From: Botryllus schlosseri
Taxonomy: Eukaryota > Chordata > Ascidiacea > Stolidobranchia > Styelidae
Length of the DNA stretch: 23,969 nucleotides
Direction of reading: 5' to 3'
NCBI GenBank assembly: GCA_000444245.1
Contig: ATSW01009697.1
Location: forward strand, 1 to 23,969
Below, piece after piece: positions 7,779-16,406 of this stretch. The stretch's first letter is position 1. The number at the start of each line of letters is the position of its first letter. The position numbers were made by a program, and so were the translations under genes. The notes beneath the pieces were generated by a model that was not told where the DNA came from, made no database searches, and worked only from the letters and a program-made list of their open reading frames with translations.

Positions 7779-8140
7779 CTACCAAGACACCAGAACAACA
7801 AAAAAAGATATCAGGGCAGATGAGATGAACAATTTAACATATTATTGCAGACCATTGCCGGAACTTTTCGAGAAACTGTACTAAATAACTTACAGGCGAG
7901 AATCGTACAAAAAATTATGCTTCAAAATAAATTAATAATATTATGTTCCAACTGATTATTTCAAATTTACAATAGATGATTGACGAAAAATTGATTGACT
8001 TAATGCCACGTTATTTGAGTATCTAGGTAAATACTTATATACATGACTAATGTTTATTTATGTACATGATATCCGTGAAAGTCTGTAACTATGATAAATC
8101 TATGATCATAAATATAGTGCTGATGCTGTATTTCGATTTA

Positions 8141-8359
8141 AAAGAGTCTCTCGTCTGTAAAAAACAAGTAGAGGGAATTTCTAAACTCTAGAGTACGACT
8201 GAGCCAATTGTATATCTTCTCATCACCGCGATAATTGGAGATTTTGGTCAAAATAGCCCCATGGATTAGTTCCACAACAAGAGCCAATTTGAATAAACTA
8301 ATTTCATAATCGGAATCAATGCCATTCAGAACCCCCAAAACCACTCTTACTTTGTCCGC
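8141..8359 (-). CDS. Candidate exon of an unidentified minus-strand gene
   Basis: After the acceptor ACATATTTTTAG on the minus strand, a 73-codon open frame in phase 0 encodes ADKVRVVLGVLNGIDSDYEI, SLFKLALVVELIHGAILTK and NYRGDEKIYNWLSRTLEF, ending SLYLFFTDERLF-stop. The residue mix (alternating hydrophobics, charged pairs) looks protein-like and suggests alpha-helical repeats. No family is recognised. No donor with a convincing consensus and phase was found, so it may be a last exon or a relic. It lies just inside the hAT element at 8378. Confidence 0.35.
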
Positions 8360-8377
8360 CTAAAAATATGTGTTGAC

Positions 8378-9003
8378 CAGTGTTATCAAACTGTGTGCCG
8401 CGACACATTAGTGTGCCGCCACAGATTCTCAGATGTGCCGCTAACATTTTTGGAGTTTTGAAATGTAACTATCAATATTTTCAAAAAAGCCCAAAGACTA
8501 GGAAATGCTACGCACATACGCTTTAACTTCTTGAACAGCTGATAAATAAGTACAAGTAACAATGAAATCAGTTATTACATCATAATAAATCAAGCAATCT
8601 CAGAAGAGAAGCTAAATGATTTTCGAAAATGCCTATTTAAAATTTAAACTATTTCTTCAAAAGAAATTGTATGATTTTTAAATGTAGTCTAGCAAATTCT
8701 ATTCCATATTTGGTGCATAAACAATCCATATTGTGTAAAATTTGCATCTTCGTGGCTATTTGGACATGGCGCTTCTTATATGAGTGAAATTAAAAGCTAT
8801 AAACGAGCGACACTGCATAGAATTAATGACAAAATGCGGGTAGGTTTATGAACAATTAAACTTCCTTTCAATTGGATATGTCCTGTTCGTGTATTTAAGA
8901 ACATCGATCTTTTTAAAAAATATTTTCTCGGTCCAAGTGTGCCGCGGGAGTTTTATAATTTTCCTATAGTGCACCAGAAGCTGATAAAGTTTGGAAACCA
9001 CTG
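8378..9003. mobile_element. hAT-type element (about 626 bp), old
   Basis: The left end CAGTGTTATCAAACTGTGTG and the right end, in reverse complement CAGTGGTTTCCAAACTTTAT, share most of their first 16 bases. Both subterminal regions carry GTGTGCCGC repeats (8392-8440 and 8937-8946), presumably transposase-binding sites. The flanking octamers (gtgttgac and taatacac) do not clearly match, so the insertion is old. No coding capacity was recognised. Confidence 0.7.
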
Positions 9004-9108
9004 TAATACACAAATTTTCGAAAAATATTTACTTCCGATAAAAAAAAGGTCACTCTTATCCTTTTTTATACACTTAATCCAAAAATGTCAACTAAAATTG
9101 TCGATTAG

Positions 9109-9171
9109 CTCTAGTTCAGAAGATGTCAACAATGAGCGCAGACTTACACTGCGTCGTATGGATGGTGGATT
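9109..9171 (+). CDS. Candidate small symmetric exon (21 codons)
   Basis: The acceptor TCGATTAG ends at 9108. The frame entered in phase 2 reads SSSEDVNNERRLTLRRMDGG and reaches GGATT|GTATAT in phase 2, so it could be spliced between the TM exon and the tail exon without shifting frame. If not spliced out, the same frame stops at 9182-9184 (...LYIT-stop) and could act as an alternative terminus. The acceptor has a poor pyrimidine tract and another frame is also open here, so support is weak. Confidence 0.2.
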
Positions 9172-9394
9172 GTATATTACATAATATCAATTTGTTTCGA
9201 CTCAATTCCTGAGGCTTCATGTTCCATCATCTATTTGGCTGACAGATGCCGATGTAGTTAAGCATACGAAGATTAATTAACTCGATATTCATTACTCGAT
9301 ACAGAATTTATTGCGACTAAATCTGTATTCAATTCATCTTGAAAAATACAATGATTTGAATCATGCCTCATAGGCTACTTCGGAAATTTGACAT

Positions 9395-9520
9395 GACTTT
9401 GTGACTTGATTTGACTCGAAGATTAACTTGACCTATAAAAATTCGAGTGATTTGAATTGACTCCTGTCACCTTCCAAAATCGAATGACTTGACGTTATTC
9501 GAATTAAAATGTGTAATGAC
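9395..9520. repeat. Decayed GACTTGA/GACTCGA repeat patch
   Basis: Repeated variants of GACTTGA, GACTCGA and TCGAGTG resemble the subterminal arrays of the hAT family at 11907-12476 and 22416-22935. No ends or duplication were recognised, so it is probably an old remnant of that family. Confidence 0.45.
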
Positions 9521-9651
9521 TAGATTTAACTTATCATTCCTAGGTAGGGACTGGATCCTAACACTGTCGGGTAGTGCGATAGCGATACACTGATTCAGTA
9601 TGTAAATTTAAACTGATACATATTAAAGCATATAATTTTATTGCTTTTAAG

Positions 9652-9871
9652 AAATGGACATAAACAAGACAACAGCTCAAATGCTCTATCAGAGGTGAAC
9701 GAATACGAAATTTATGAATTGGATGGATCACGAGAGCAATATCCGTACGACAACGATGGGATATATTCTCGAGCGAATCTCGAAGACAGAAATGCGTATG
9801 AATCAGTGATCGACATGACTACCAATTCTGCACAAGCCAGCGGCCTCAGCTACGAGGTCGTTGACAGATGA
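9652..9871 (+). CDS. Last coding exon: tyrosine-rich cytoplasmic tail
   Basis: A 220-nt coding stretch after the acceptor TTGCTTTTAAG, entered in phase 2 to match the TM exon, encoding 72 complete residues and a stop at 9869-9871. It is hydrophilic and acidic with seven tyrosines. Seen motifs: NEYEIYELDG near the start; YPYDND, whose YDN fits a Grb2-type SH2 site (YxN); GIYSRANL; NAYESV (YxxV); and LSYEVV near the C-terminus, which fits the ITIM consensus [ILVS]xYxx[ILV]. The two YxxV tyrosines are 18 residues apart, too far for a classical ITAM. Known biology of such tails suggests docking of SH2 phosphatases or adaptors after tyrosine phosphorylation; that function is inferred. The base use is less AT-rich than the intron around it. 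Confidence 0.75.
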
Positions 9872-10190
9872 ACATTCGTTTCAGGACTCGTTGAAGAATG
9901 ACGAGTGTTGATCGACGGCGCTACTTTACAAGATGATGAAAAATTTCATTACAACATTTTCTTTATATCGTGTTCAGTGCTTTCCGACCATTTACAGTTC
10001 GCGACATACTTTCAATGCAATGTTTTGAGATATGTATGCTGTGAGATATTTCCAAACGAATGAGAACGTAATTCGATGTACAACGAGTCGAATGAGAAAC
10101 GAGTTAAATTAATCGCTTACAAGAGCAACTGCGGGACAATTCGAGAATACGAGTGTATCAAGCATGCAATAATAAACGTGATAGATTATT
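9872..10190 (+). other. 3' untranslated region with AATAAA signal
   Basis: The stretch after the stop codon has no long open frame and contains a canonical AATAAA at 10171-10176. The downstream sequence (GATTATTGTTTCTT) is U/GU-rich, as is usual after a cleavage site. Cleavage would be expected roughly at 10185-10200, giving a 3' UTR of about 310-330 nt. Confidence 0.65.
10171..10176 (+). terminator. Polyadenylation signal AATAAA
   Basis: Canonical hexamer about 300 nt after the tail stop codon, followed by a T/GT-rich stretch. It is the only such hexamer immediately downstream of the last exon. Confidence 0.7.
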
Positions 10191-10474
10191 GTTTCTTAAG
10201 CATTTTAGCACTTTTACCGCCTAATTTTTCATGAAATTTTCTCTTATCTCCAGTCTAGATTGGACGAGGACAGCTTTTTGTTCGGCCATCCCCAATCGCT
10301 TGTTTCGGGTGCCCGTAGGGTTTTCAGCATGATTTCTTCATTGAGTCAGTAGATTGTCGCTACTCATATGATATTGGTAACGCTCACATGTTCAGCTGAG
10401 GTTCATAATTGATCAAACATATTGCAGACTTTCCAAACTCCATGGCCCATGAAAAATGAGAGTTTATGACAAAC
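10191..10474. other. Intergenic interval, nothing recognised
   Basis: No open frame, repeat end or splice pair that I can support. Bases 10475-10482 are the left target duplication of the next element. Confidence 0.5.
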
Positions 10475-10482
10475 GTATTTAC

Positions 10483-11021
10483 AAGGGACGGTGCGAACTT
10501 CTGAATGGTTCTGGTTCGTGCGAACGCGAATCTTTTAGAAAGGTTCTGCGTGAACGCAAACGTAAGCTATGACATCACGTGACGTCATATTGCTAATTCC
10601 AACCCTAAATTCCCAAAAATCATAGATTAATGTACATGACCACACTAGCCACGACTCAGGCAATATTATGAAGTACATGCTGACTTTTTAAACGCCACGT
10701 AATGTATCAACTTGAACAATGAAATGCTATAATTATTTCACGAAGTCACTAAAGGAAATGGAAAGCTGAATATTGCGAGCAAACGTTCGAGCAAATAATT
10801 TTTGGAACTGGCAAGGTGCATGGTCGTTTAGTGGTAAATTTCTTTTCATGCTGCCTGCGCCACGGGAGAAGTGGTCGGAGGTTGAAATGCAAAATAAATA
10901 ATAACATGAATAAGGTTTACAGTGCAGAAACTACCAAGGCTCGTTTGTGAACGCAAAATTCCAAATTTTAGAGGTTCGAGCACAGACCGCGAACGCGAAC
11001 CTCACGTTAACACCATCCCTA
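10483..11021. mobile_element. hAT-type MITE (539 bp) with perfect 8-bp duplication
   Basis: GTATTTAC occurs at 10475-10482 and 11022-11029. The ends are AAGGGACGGTGCGAAC and, in reverse complement, TAGGGATGGTGTTAAC. The subterminal regions are rich in GCGAACGCGAAC and GAACGCAAA motifs on both sides. A second copy in the opposite orientation begins at 20207. The interior has no coding capacity and contains a CACGTGACGTCA stretch (about 10573-10588). Confidence 0.9.
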
Positions 11022-11029
11022 GTATTTAC

Positions 11030-11679
11030 TTGAATGACTATTATAATTACGGATGATTCCCAATAACCCATATTTATGGTAACCTCCTAAATACGACATT
11101 GCAATCAATCACGAATGAATTTGGGTTGATATGGTCACGCATCATGAGATACCTCTCAAATATGACCACTATTGTCCGTAGTAACGGTTGAACAATAGGG
11201 TTATGACTTGAAAAAAATTGCCTGTAGCAGGTATCAATGATAATTTTGGTGTAAATTAGGAAAATTATAAGTATATTATTCAAATCGTATAAAATCTCCC
11301 CCATTAATTAACTTAAATTTTCGACATTGGTCCGAATGTAAAATAAAATGCAATTCAAAAGTTATTCTATGCTACAAATTTCATCTTCATATATCTGTCC
11401 TTTCGCACTTTTGGTAAAGTTCTTCCATCAATTTGACTTCCTTTTCTGCAATTGTGTTAGTACCAGAGACATATACAGCGGACTTATCCGAGATAGCATA
11501 AAACATTCTTTGCTACATTCCATCTTTAGACCTCTTATTAGAAAACTAGACTTACTGACACGCATTCGCGATAAATAGGCATTAAGCATGTTATCCCCAG
11601 AGTAACCCTCCATCCATGCATTATGAAATAATCAATCATGGCCCTTGAGCTTCATCTCCCATCGCGTAGAGATGGAAGT
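11030..11679 (-). other. Interval with minus-strand coding-like remnants
   Basis: The minus strand at about 11428-11613 is open (NAYLSRMRVSKSSFLIRGLK) but unidentified. It may continue the relic at 11680-12745 after breaks. The rest (11030-11400) is AT-rich without recognised features. Confidence 0.25.
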
Positions 11680-12745
11680 TTATGCCGTTTGCGGTAATCT
11701 ACCATTTTCTTGGAAATAGCGCCATGCTCTGCACACCTCAAAGATAAACTTAAAATCATCTCTCCATCCTCGGTTTTCTAATATTTTCATCTGAATTTCT
11801 GGCTTGGTGGATTGCCCCAAGTTTTCGTAGTGTTTTACCAAATCATCTACAAATTTGCAGGTGAGAGTTGGATTTGTTGAAGACATTGGATTAAATAACT
11901 CTGGTACAGGATTGTAATGACTCGAGTCACGATTTTCTGATGACTCGACTTGACTCGAGTCATTTTCTCAAAATACTGAAATGACTCTGCTTGACTCGAG
12001 TCAATATGTGTATTGACTCGACTTGGACTCGAGTCATTGCGCATGACTCGAACCAAGTCATATGACTCGAGACTCAGACGGCCAAGACCGACATTTCATT
12101 GTAATTTCGGAGAGAAATAAAGTAACTACACTGTTGGGATTTCGTATATTGGTACAGGTTATTGAAAATGCGACCAGAAACTGCTAAAAGTGTAGAAAAT
12201 CAGTACAGTATAAATGCGAACCATTCGATATCCCCTAACAGAGTTATAAAAAGTGGGTTTAACAAGACTCTAACTGGAAACTGAGCAGTCAAGAAAATGA
12301 CTTGGACTCGGAATCGAGTCATAATACCATGGCTCGGACTTGACAACTCTGCTCGATGACTTGGACTCGGACTTGACTCGGTGGTGAAGTGAAAATGACT
12401 CGACTTGACTCGAGTCAAAACTATAAAAGTCAGATTGACTTGTGACTCGGAGCCATGCGACTTGGTTACAACCCTGCTCTGGTATCTTCTAAAGAATCAA
12501 GAGTAGGATGTTGGCAACCAATATACTGTGTTTTATCAAAACCAAGGCCATTCAGCCATCTAGTATGAACAGATGTTGTGCCACTTACGATATGACATTT
12601 TCAAATTTTCCTATGCATCATATTCCTCCAATAGGTTTTCTAGTCCGCTAAAAATATATGGAGCTGTTCTAAATCCGGCATCTAGAACATCCAGTTTGAT
12701 TTGTGTTAGGCAAATTCCAATTATACGATATGTGCAGTCTACATC
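11680..12745 (-). pseudogene. Unidentified minus-strand gene relic cut by a hAT element
   Basis: Read on the minus strand, blocks in order are RIIGICLTQIKLDVLDAGF, TAPYIFSGLENLLEEYDA (to about 12613), then in other frames CHIVSGTTSVHTRWLNGLGF and DKTQYIGCQHPTLDSLEDT (about 12595-12490), then after the hAT element at 11907-12476, MSSTNPTLTCKFVDDLVKHY, PEIQMKILENRGWRDDFKF and FEVCRAWRYFQENGRLP (11886-11683). The blocks look like one soluble protein but change frame and contain stops (after EEYDA, RVI and LPQTA), so it is broken. Its upstream side ends at a hAT terminus (12747). I cannot name the family. Confidence 0.4.
11907..12476 (-). mobile_element. hAT-type MITE (570 bp), GACTCGAGTC family, perfect duplication
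   Basis: CTCTGGTA is duplicated exactly at 11899-11906 and 12477-12484. The ends are CAGGATTGTAATGACTCG and, in reverse complement, CAGGGTTGTAACCAAGTC. Both subterminal zones are arrays of GACTCGA, TCGAGTC and the palindrome GACTCGAGTC, while the core (about 12090-12290) is ordinary sequence. A full copy in the other orientation lies at 22416-22935. There is no coding capacity. It interrupts the minus-strand relic. Confidence 0.92.
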
Positions 12746-12746
12746 A

Positions 12747-13002
12747 GGGATCACCAACACGCGGCCGGCGAATAATTTACAACTTCCGTATCAAGTCACG
12801 CCACATTGCGAAACAATTTGATAAGGACACGAGTCGGCATAAAATATTCGACTACCTGCTTCAATGCGACTACTTCATCGCGGTTGAATTGATACACGAG
12901 ACTACCGGTTAATCTCGTAATAGAATCCTAATCTGGATGTTATGTTATGGAAAACAATCAAAAGTTTTGTTGTTTGGTCTGCAGCTCACACATTTCATTA
13001 GT
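12747..13002. mobile_element. Left end of a hAT-type element, right end not found
   Basis: CAGGGATCACCAACACGCGG begins directly where the minus-strand relic stops. An end of the same type, reverse complement CAGGGATCGCCAACTCAAAA, occurs at 18750-18819, and a relative at 23900. From its left end the element runs at least to the SINE at 13003. No matching right terminus with the flanking octamer gtctacat was seen, so it is truncated or interrupted. Confidence 0.5.
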
Positions 13003-13212
13003 GGCGAGATAGCGTAGTGGTATGATCCACAGCTGCAACACATATGGGTTGCGGGTTAGAGTCCGACCGAGGTCACTCCTGAAATCCTACCTGTATGTTG
13101 GAGGTTCATGCGAACTTGTCCTATCCACGCGTTCCGAGTAAGTGGTGTCGTATAAAAAGCCTAGAAGTGGGCCGTGGTACAGGTCGGTAAATGCGGAATC
13201 AAAAATATAGAA
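13003..13212 (+). mobile_element. SINE, tRNA-derived head, family A
   Basis: The head GCGAGATAGCGTAGTGG contains an A-box-like TAGCGTAGTGG (13010-13020), and GGGTTAGAGTCC (13053-13064) is a B-box-like block. The 3' part carries AAAAAGCCTAGAAGTGGGCC (13154-13173) and GTGGTACAGGTCGG, which recurs at 18843-18875. It ends in an A-rich stretch (AATCAAAAATATAGAA) where the next SINE begins. Pol III transcription is the expected mode. The head also occurs at 4399-4505. Confidence 0.65.
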
Positions 13213-13213
13213 T

Positions 13214-13300
13214 GGGGAAGCGAGTGGCGCAGTGTGCTAAGCGGCACCGTCACGACACCAATGGTTGCTGGTTCGAGTCTCTGCTCTACCATGTTTCTAC
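13214..13300 (+). mobile_element. SINE head fragment, family B
   Basis: GGGGAAGCGAGTGGCGCAGT... with B box GGTTCGAGTCT (13270-13280) and the shared run CCGTCACGACACCAATGGTT. It matches the complete copy at 16888 as far as CCATGTTTCTA, then diverges, so it is 3' truncated. It abuts the tail of the family A SINE. Confidence 0.75.
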
Positions 13301-13544
13301 ACAGCAAACACGAAACAGCCCATTGAGGTAAAAAAAAACGTTTTTATTTAGTTCATATTAAAGACTGGCAGGTTAGTTTTAAGTGGGTTTTTGTGTCGAC
13401 GCGTTTTAACGCGTTCTTCACGCAAATCGGGATCGTTAATAAAACGTAGATAAAACTCTGTATCTACAATGTTTTAGAACGTACAATCGATGGCCAAAAA
13501 AACATCCTGGCATACTAACATCACTGTATTCCCATATTTAGGCA
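13301..13544. other. Interval with a short perfect palindrome
   Basis: No gene. ACGCGTT-TT-AACGCGT (13399-13414) has perfect 7-bp arms. Its role is unknown and it may be chance or a small element terminus. Confidence 0.4.
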
Positions 13545-14509
13545 TAGGGGAGATGTGGTACCGATGGATCAAAAATTGGAAAATGATCGCTGGCCCCAAA
13601 ATGTTTAGCCGAAAACAGCAGATCTTTTGCTGGCTCGGCACTTTGATACAAGCTCTACCTATCGCGCACATATACATGAATATCCGTCTTTTCAAAAAAT
13701 ATTTATGGGCGTTCAAAATTTGTTGCTCGAACGTGTCATCGGTCCCCACCCGGTGGGTCCAATGACACACGACCCGGGGACCTATGACACATATACCCTA
13801 AAAAGCTCAGATGTGACAACTTTTCTTGCTCAGTATTAAAATCAAAGCTAGAGCGAACCAAAGAAGAATTTTCGGTCGCAACCATCAAAAAATAGATTAA
13901 ATATTGACTCAAATGTTGTCATAAAATCACGTTTCGATTTAGGCTCGGACTTATAAATTTGCGGGTACATACATATTGCCCGAAAATCGACAGTGTGACT
14001 TCCAAAGACCTCGTTATAGCGATAAAACATCATATGCAATTATTACATAAAGATTTTCTGTACGTAGTCACGTTTCATTTGTTTCAGGATTAGTATGCTT
14101 GATTATTTTGCTTGATTTGCCTATTGTACCAACGGTCCCCACCCTACCAATTTTGTACATGAATCGAAAAAAATTCCACTCATGGAAATTACTGGAAAAA
14201 ATAATAGGTTCCATTATATAGCCTGATACAAGCTCTAGACTTCACAATAAAAATTATTGCTGGTTGTTCGTGTTGAAGGTTACAAAGAAAAATGTATTTG
14301 TCGATCTAAATTTAGTTTACACCCCCCAAAACAAAAAACATCTGTGAGAGAACCCATGGTTTGTGCACGTCGAATTTTTTTGTATGTGAGGAAAGATGTT
14401 GCCAGCATGCAATTGTAGACAAGTTCACGTAGTGTAATCATGGAATTATCGTAAAGAATTTTCAAAGTATTTTCGGTCCCAGTGATCCATCGGCACCACA
14501 TCTCCCCTA
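13545..14509. mobile_element. Inverted-repeat element (about 965 bp), class uncertain
   Basis: TAGGGGAGATGTGGTACCGA plus TGGATCA at the left is matched in inverted orientation at 14483-14509 with one difference (27-bp ends). Inside, ATACAAGCTCTA occurs at about 13647 and 14225 and GGTCCCCACCC at about 13741 and 14133, both as direct copies. Flanks show no convincing 8-bp duplication. TA at both edges could be a TA target site or part of the ends. No transposase was recognised. Confidence 0.55.
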
Positions 14510-14811
14510 CCTGAGGCTGGCTGCGGACACATACACGTATCACACTAAACATTGCATTTGATGAACTTATAATTCATATAGAAAACAGTGTCAAAGAAAC
14601 TCAGAACGAAACGAATGAAAAAATAATAGAACGAAACAATGAAAAAATAATCATGGTCCAAAATCCAACTGAGTGAGTGTCTTATTCATCTTCTGACGAC
14701 GAGGACAAGAAGCTGCATTCTGCCTTTTTCCCCATAGAACCCTACAGAGAAACAACAACATTGAATGTTAAAGACATGCTCGATCCTGTTTAGATAGTTC
14801 TTAGTACTACG
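14510..14811. other. Interval, nothing recognised
   Basis: AT-rich sequence with repeated AACGAAA and GAAAAAATAATA short motifs around 14600-14655. No gene or element end is supported. Confidence 0.4.
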
Positions 14812-15005
14812 CAGTGTTGGGATGACTCGACTCTTGACTTGACTCGAGTCAGACTCAAGTCAACTCTTTCGTATGACTCGACTTGACTCGAGTCTCTTTG
14901 CAAAAATGACTTGACTCGACTTGGCGCTCCCGATATGTGGATTGACTCGTGACTCGGAGCAAAATTTACGAGTCAATTTCAAGTAATCAAGTAAACGGTG
15001 TCAAT
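14812..15005. mobile_element. End of a GACTCGAGTC-type hAT element
   Basis: CAGTGTTGGGATGACTCGAC starts an array of GACTCGACTTGACTCGAGTC variants that fades by about 15005. The first bases differ from the 11907 and 22416 copies (CAGTGTTGG against CAGGGTTG), so this is a related subfamily. No opposite end was found and no duplication can be tested. Confidence 0.55.
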
Positions 15006-15633
15006 TAAATAACCCTATATCTTTTGTGCGTTCGGATTTTTTGCGATATGCAGGTGTCATTTGTGAGAGCAAACAGCCATTCACTGATCGCACATTTCAC
15101 TGATCCTCCATCCTTACATAATAATTTAATTGACCGCAAACGAAACGGTCACAGCTTATGCTTGCGTTGTCGTCGTAGTAGTAGTTTATCCTGTTGGGTT
15201 TGAATAGATCTGTGACAATGCGGGGTCAATATAATCCACCAACGCAGACTAGGGATTGTGAGATATGTCTATTAGAACAGGTCACAGCATACAATCAATT
15301 TGTTCTACAAAACAGAATCATAATGTCACATCGTCTGAAATGTACGCAAGGATTCTTGTACGCAAATGAACCTTGGAAGGTTCTGGATTGTGAACATTTT
15401 GTAACATTGCCGAATTTTACAGTAACCTTAAGATATGTGATCCAAATTCTTTGAATTGCAGCTTCCTATCACTCTGTGCGTGATGGTGTCTGCGAGAAAG
15501 TAACGCATGAACAATCCTACAAGGTAAATGTACCCTGTCGAAAAATTTTATTGGATCTCGAGAATGAAGTCTGAAATATGGCGCAATTGCGTTTGTGAAT
15601 GATTTATAATGACTCGCTTCCGTCGCCACTACG
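15006..15633. other. Interval, no confident gene
   Basis: A patch at about 15345-15405 (GTACGCAAATGAACCTTGGA and GGTTCTGGATTGTGAAC) resembles the subterminal region of the TAGGGATGGTG hAT family (10483-11021 and 20207), suggesting a decayed fragment. The short + frame at 15194-15454 is unrecognised. Confidence 0.3.
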
Positions 15634-15987
15634 TGCTGGTTCCCAACCTTTTTGCCTTCATTCCCAACTTCAGATTTATCCCGAGTCTTCATTCCACACT
15701 CCGCAAAACTATCATCGTATTTCCTTTCAACTTTTGTCATTACGGAGCAGCTATTTGCTTGTTTGACTACACTGACACACAACCACACCAGTACGCAAGA
15801 TAATCGCTTATAACTGCAACATAAAACGTATTGTGAACCAATACCGGTAACCCTCAAAATTTGGCGAAACCGTTATTTCACGTCTTACTGGTCGTGCTTG
15901 ATGCGTTTGTGACGTCATAATTGGTTATCCAAAGTTAAAAATGAGTTTTTGTGAACAACACGCAACATAATTTTCGATACTTACATT
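15634..15987. mobile_element. Partial copy of the 5025-5528 hAT MITE, inverted
   Basis: From CTGGTTCCCAACCTTTTTGC to about 15987 this follows the reverse complement of 5528 back to about 5190, sharing CGGAGCAGCTATTT, ACACCAGTACGCAAG, AACATAAAACGTA and TGAGTTTTTGTGAACAACAC. The far terminal part (GGGGAATTCCCC-type) is missing. It is more diverged and truncated, with another hAT-like end beginning directly after it at 15988. Confidence 0.8.
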
Positions 15988-16171
15988 CAGTGGTGCCACT
16001 CCTAGCGTTTTACACTACATTTAGTGTATTTTGACTTGACCTAGTGTCCTAGTGTATTTTTTATCAAAATTGTGCAAATCTATTGTATTTTTCATGAAAA
16101 AATACATTTTAATAAAGAAGTTATTTTGATGTGCTTAACCTAATATATATATACTTTAGCGAATAATTGAT
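15988..16171. mobile_element. Hat-like end and palindromic remnant
   Basis: CAGTGGTGCCACTCCTAGCG resembles a hAT terminus. It is followed by repeated TAGTGTATTTT motifs and by a near-palindrome TGTATTTTT-CATG-AAAAAATACA (about 16083-16107). No right end or duplication was identified. Confidence 0.35.
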
Positions 16172-16345
16172 AATTAATAATGATTAAAATTATGATCCGT
16201 CTACACTCAGTGATAAATCTCTAAATCATGTAAAACGATGTAACTCCTAGAGTTACACAATTAATAACGATTAAAATTATGATCCGTCTACACTCAGTCA
16301 TGAATCTCTAAATCATGTAAAACGATGTAACTCCTAGAGTTACGC
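16172..16345 (+). repeat. Tandem duplication, two 87-bp units with a hairpin
   Basis: Units 16172-16258 and 16259-16345 differ at only a few positions (for example GTGATAA against GTCATGA). Each ends with GTAACTC-CTA-GAGTTAC, a perfect 7-bp stem with a 3-base loop. Near identity indicates a recent duplication. Confidence 0.9.
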
Positions 16346-16406
16346 AATGAACCAGTACCGATAGTTCGAAACTTGAGATATGTTTGTTAGCCTATTTGTC
16401 TTAGTT

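Larger units (their letters stand above)
9004..9651 (+). other. Intron end with a candidate small exon
   Basis: AT-rich. Contains a phase-compatible candidate exon (9109-9171), a decayed GACTTGACTCGA-type repeat (about 9395-9520) related to the element at 11907-12476, and the 3' splice site TTTTATTGCTTTTAAG ending at 9651. AAGATTAATTAACTCGATAT near 9270 is part of an AT-rich palindromic patch without a recognised role. Confidence 0.4.

Noticed and set aside
11925-12080. CRISPR-like regular repeats of GACTCGA
   Set aside because: Spacing is irregular, there are no unique spacers of constant length, and the array lies inside a hAT element with target duplications.
13003-13300. tRNA genes, from the A- and B-box-like motifs
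   Set aside because: No cloverleaf with acceptor pairing and anticodon arm could be made, and the heads recur with SINE bodies or tails elsewhere.
13490-13839. Overlapping open frames on both strands (91 and 98 residues)
   Set aside because: They lie inside the inverted-repeat element at 13545-14509, include its terminal repeat, and show no domain.
15417-15857. 146-residue minus-strand open frame, the longest in the window
   Set aside because: Much of it lies in a partial hAT MITE copy (15634-15987) related to 5025-5528, and the rest has no recognisable domain or splice context.
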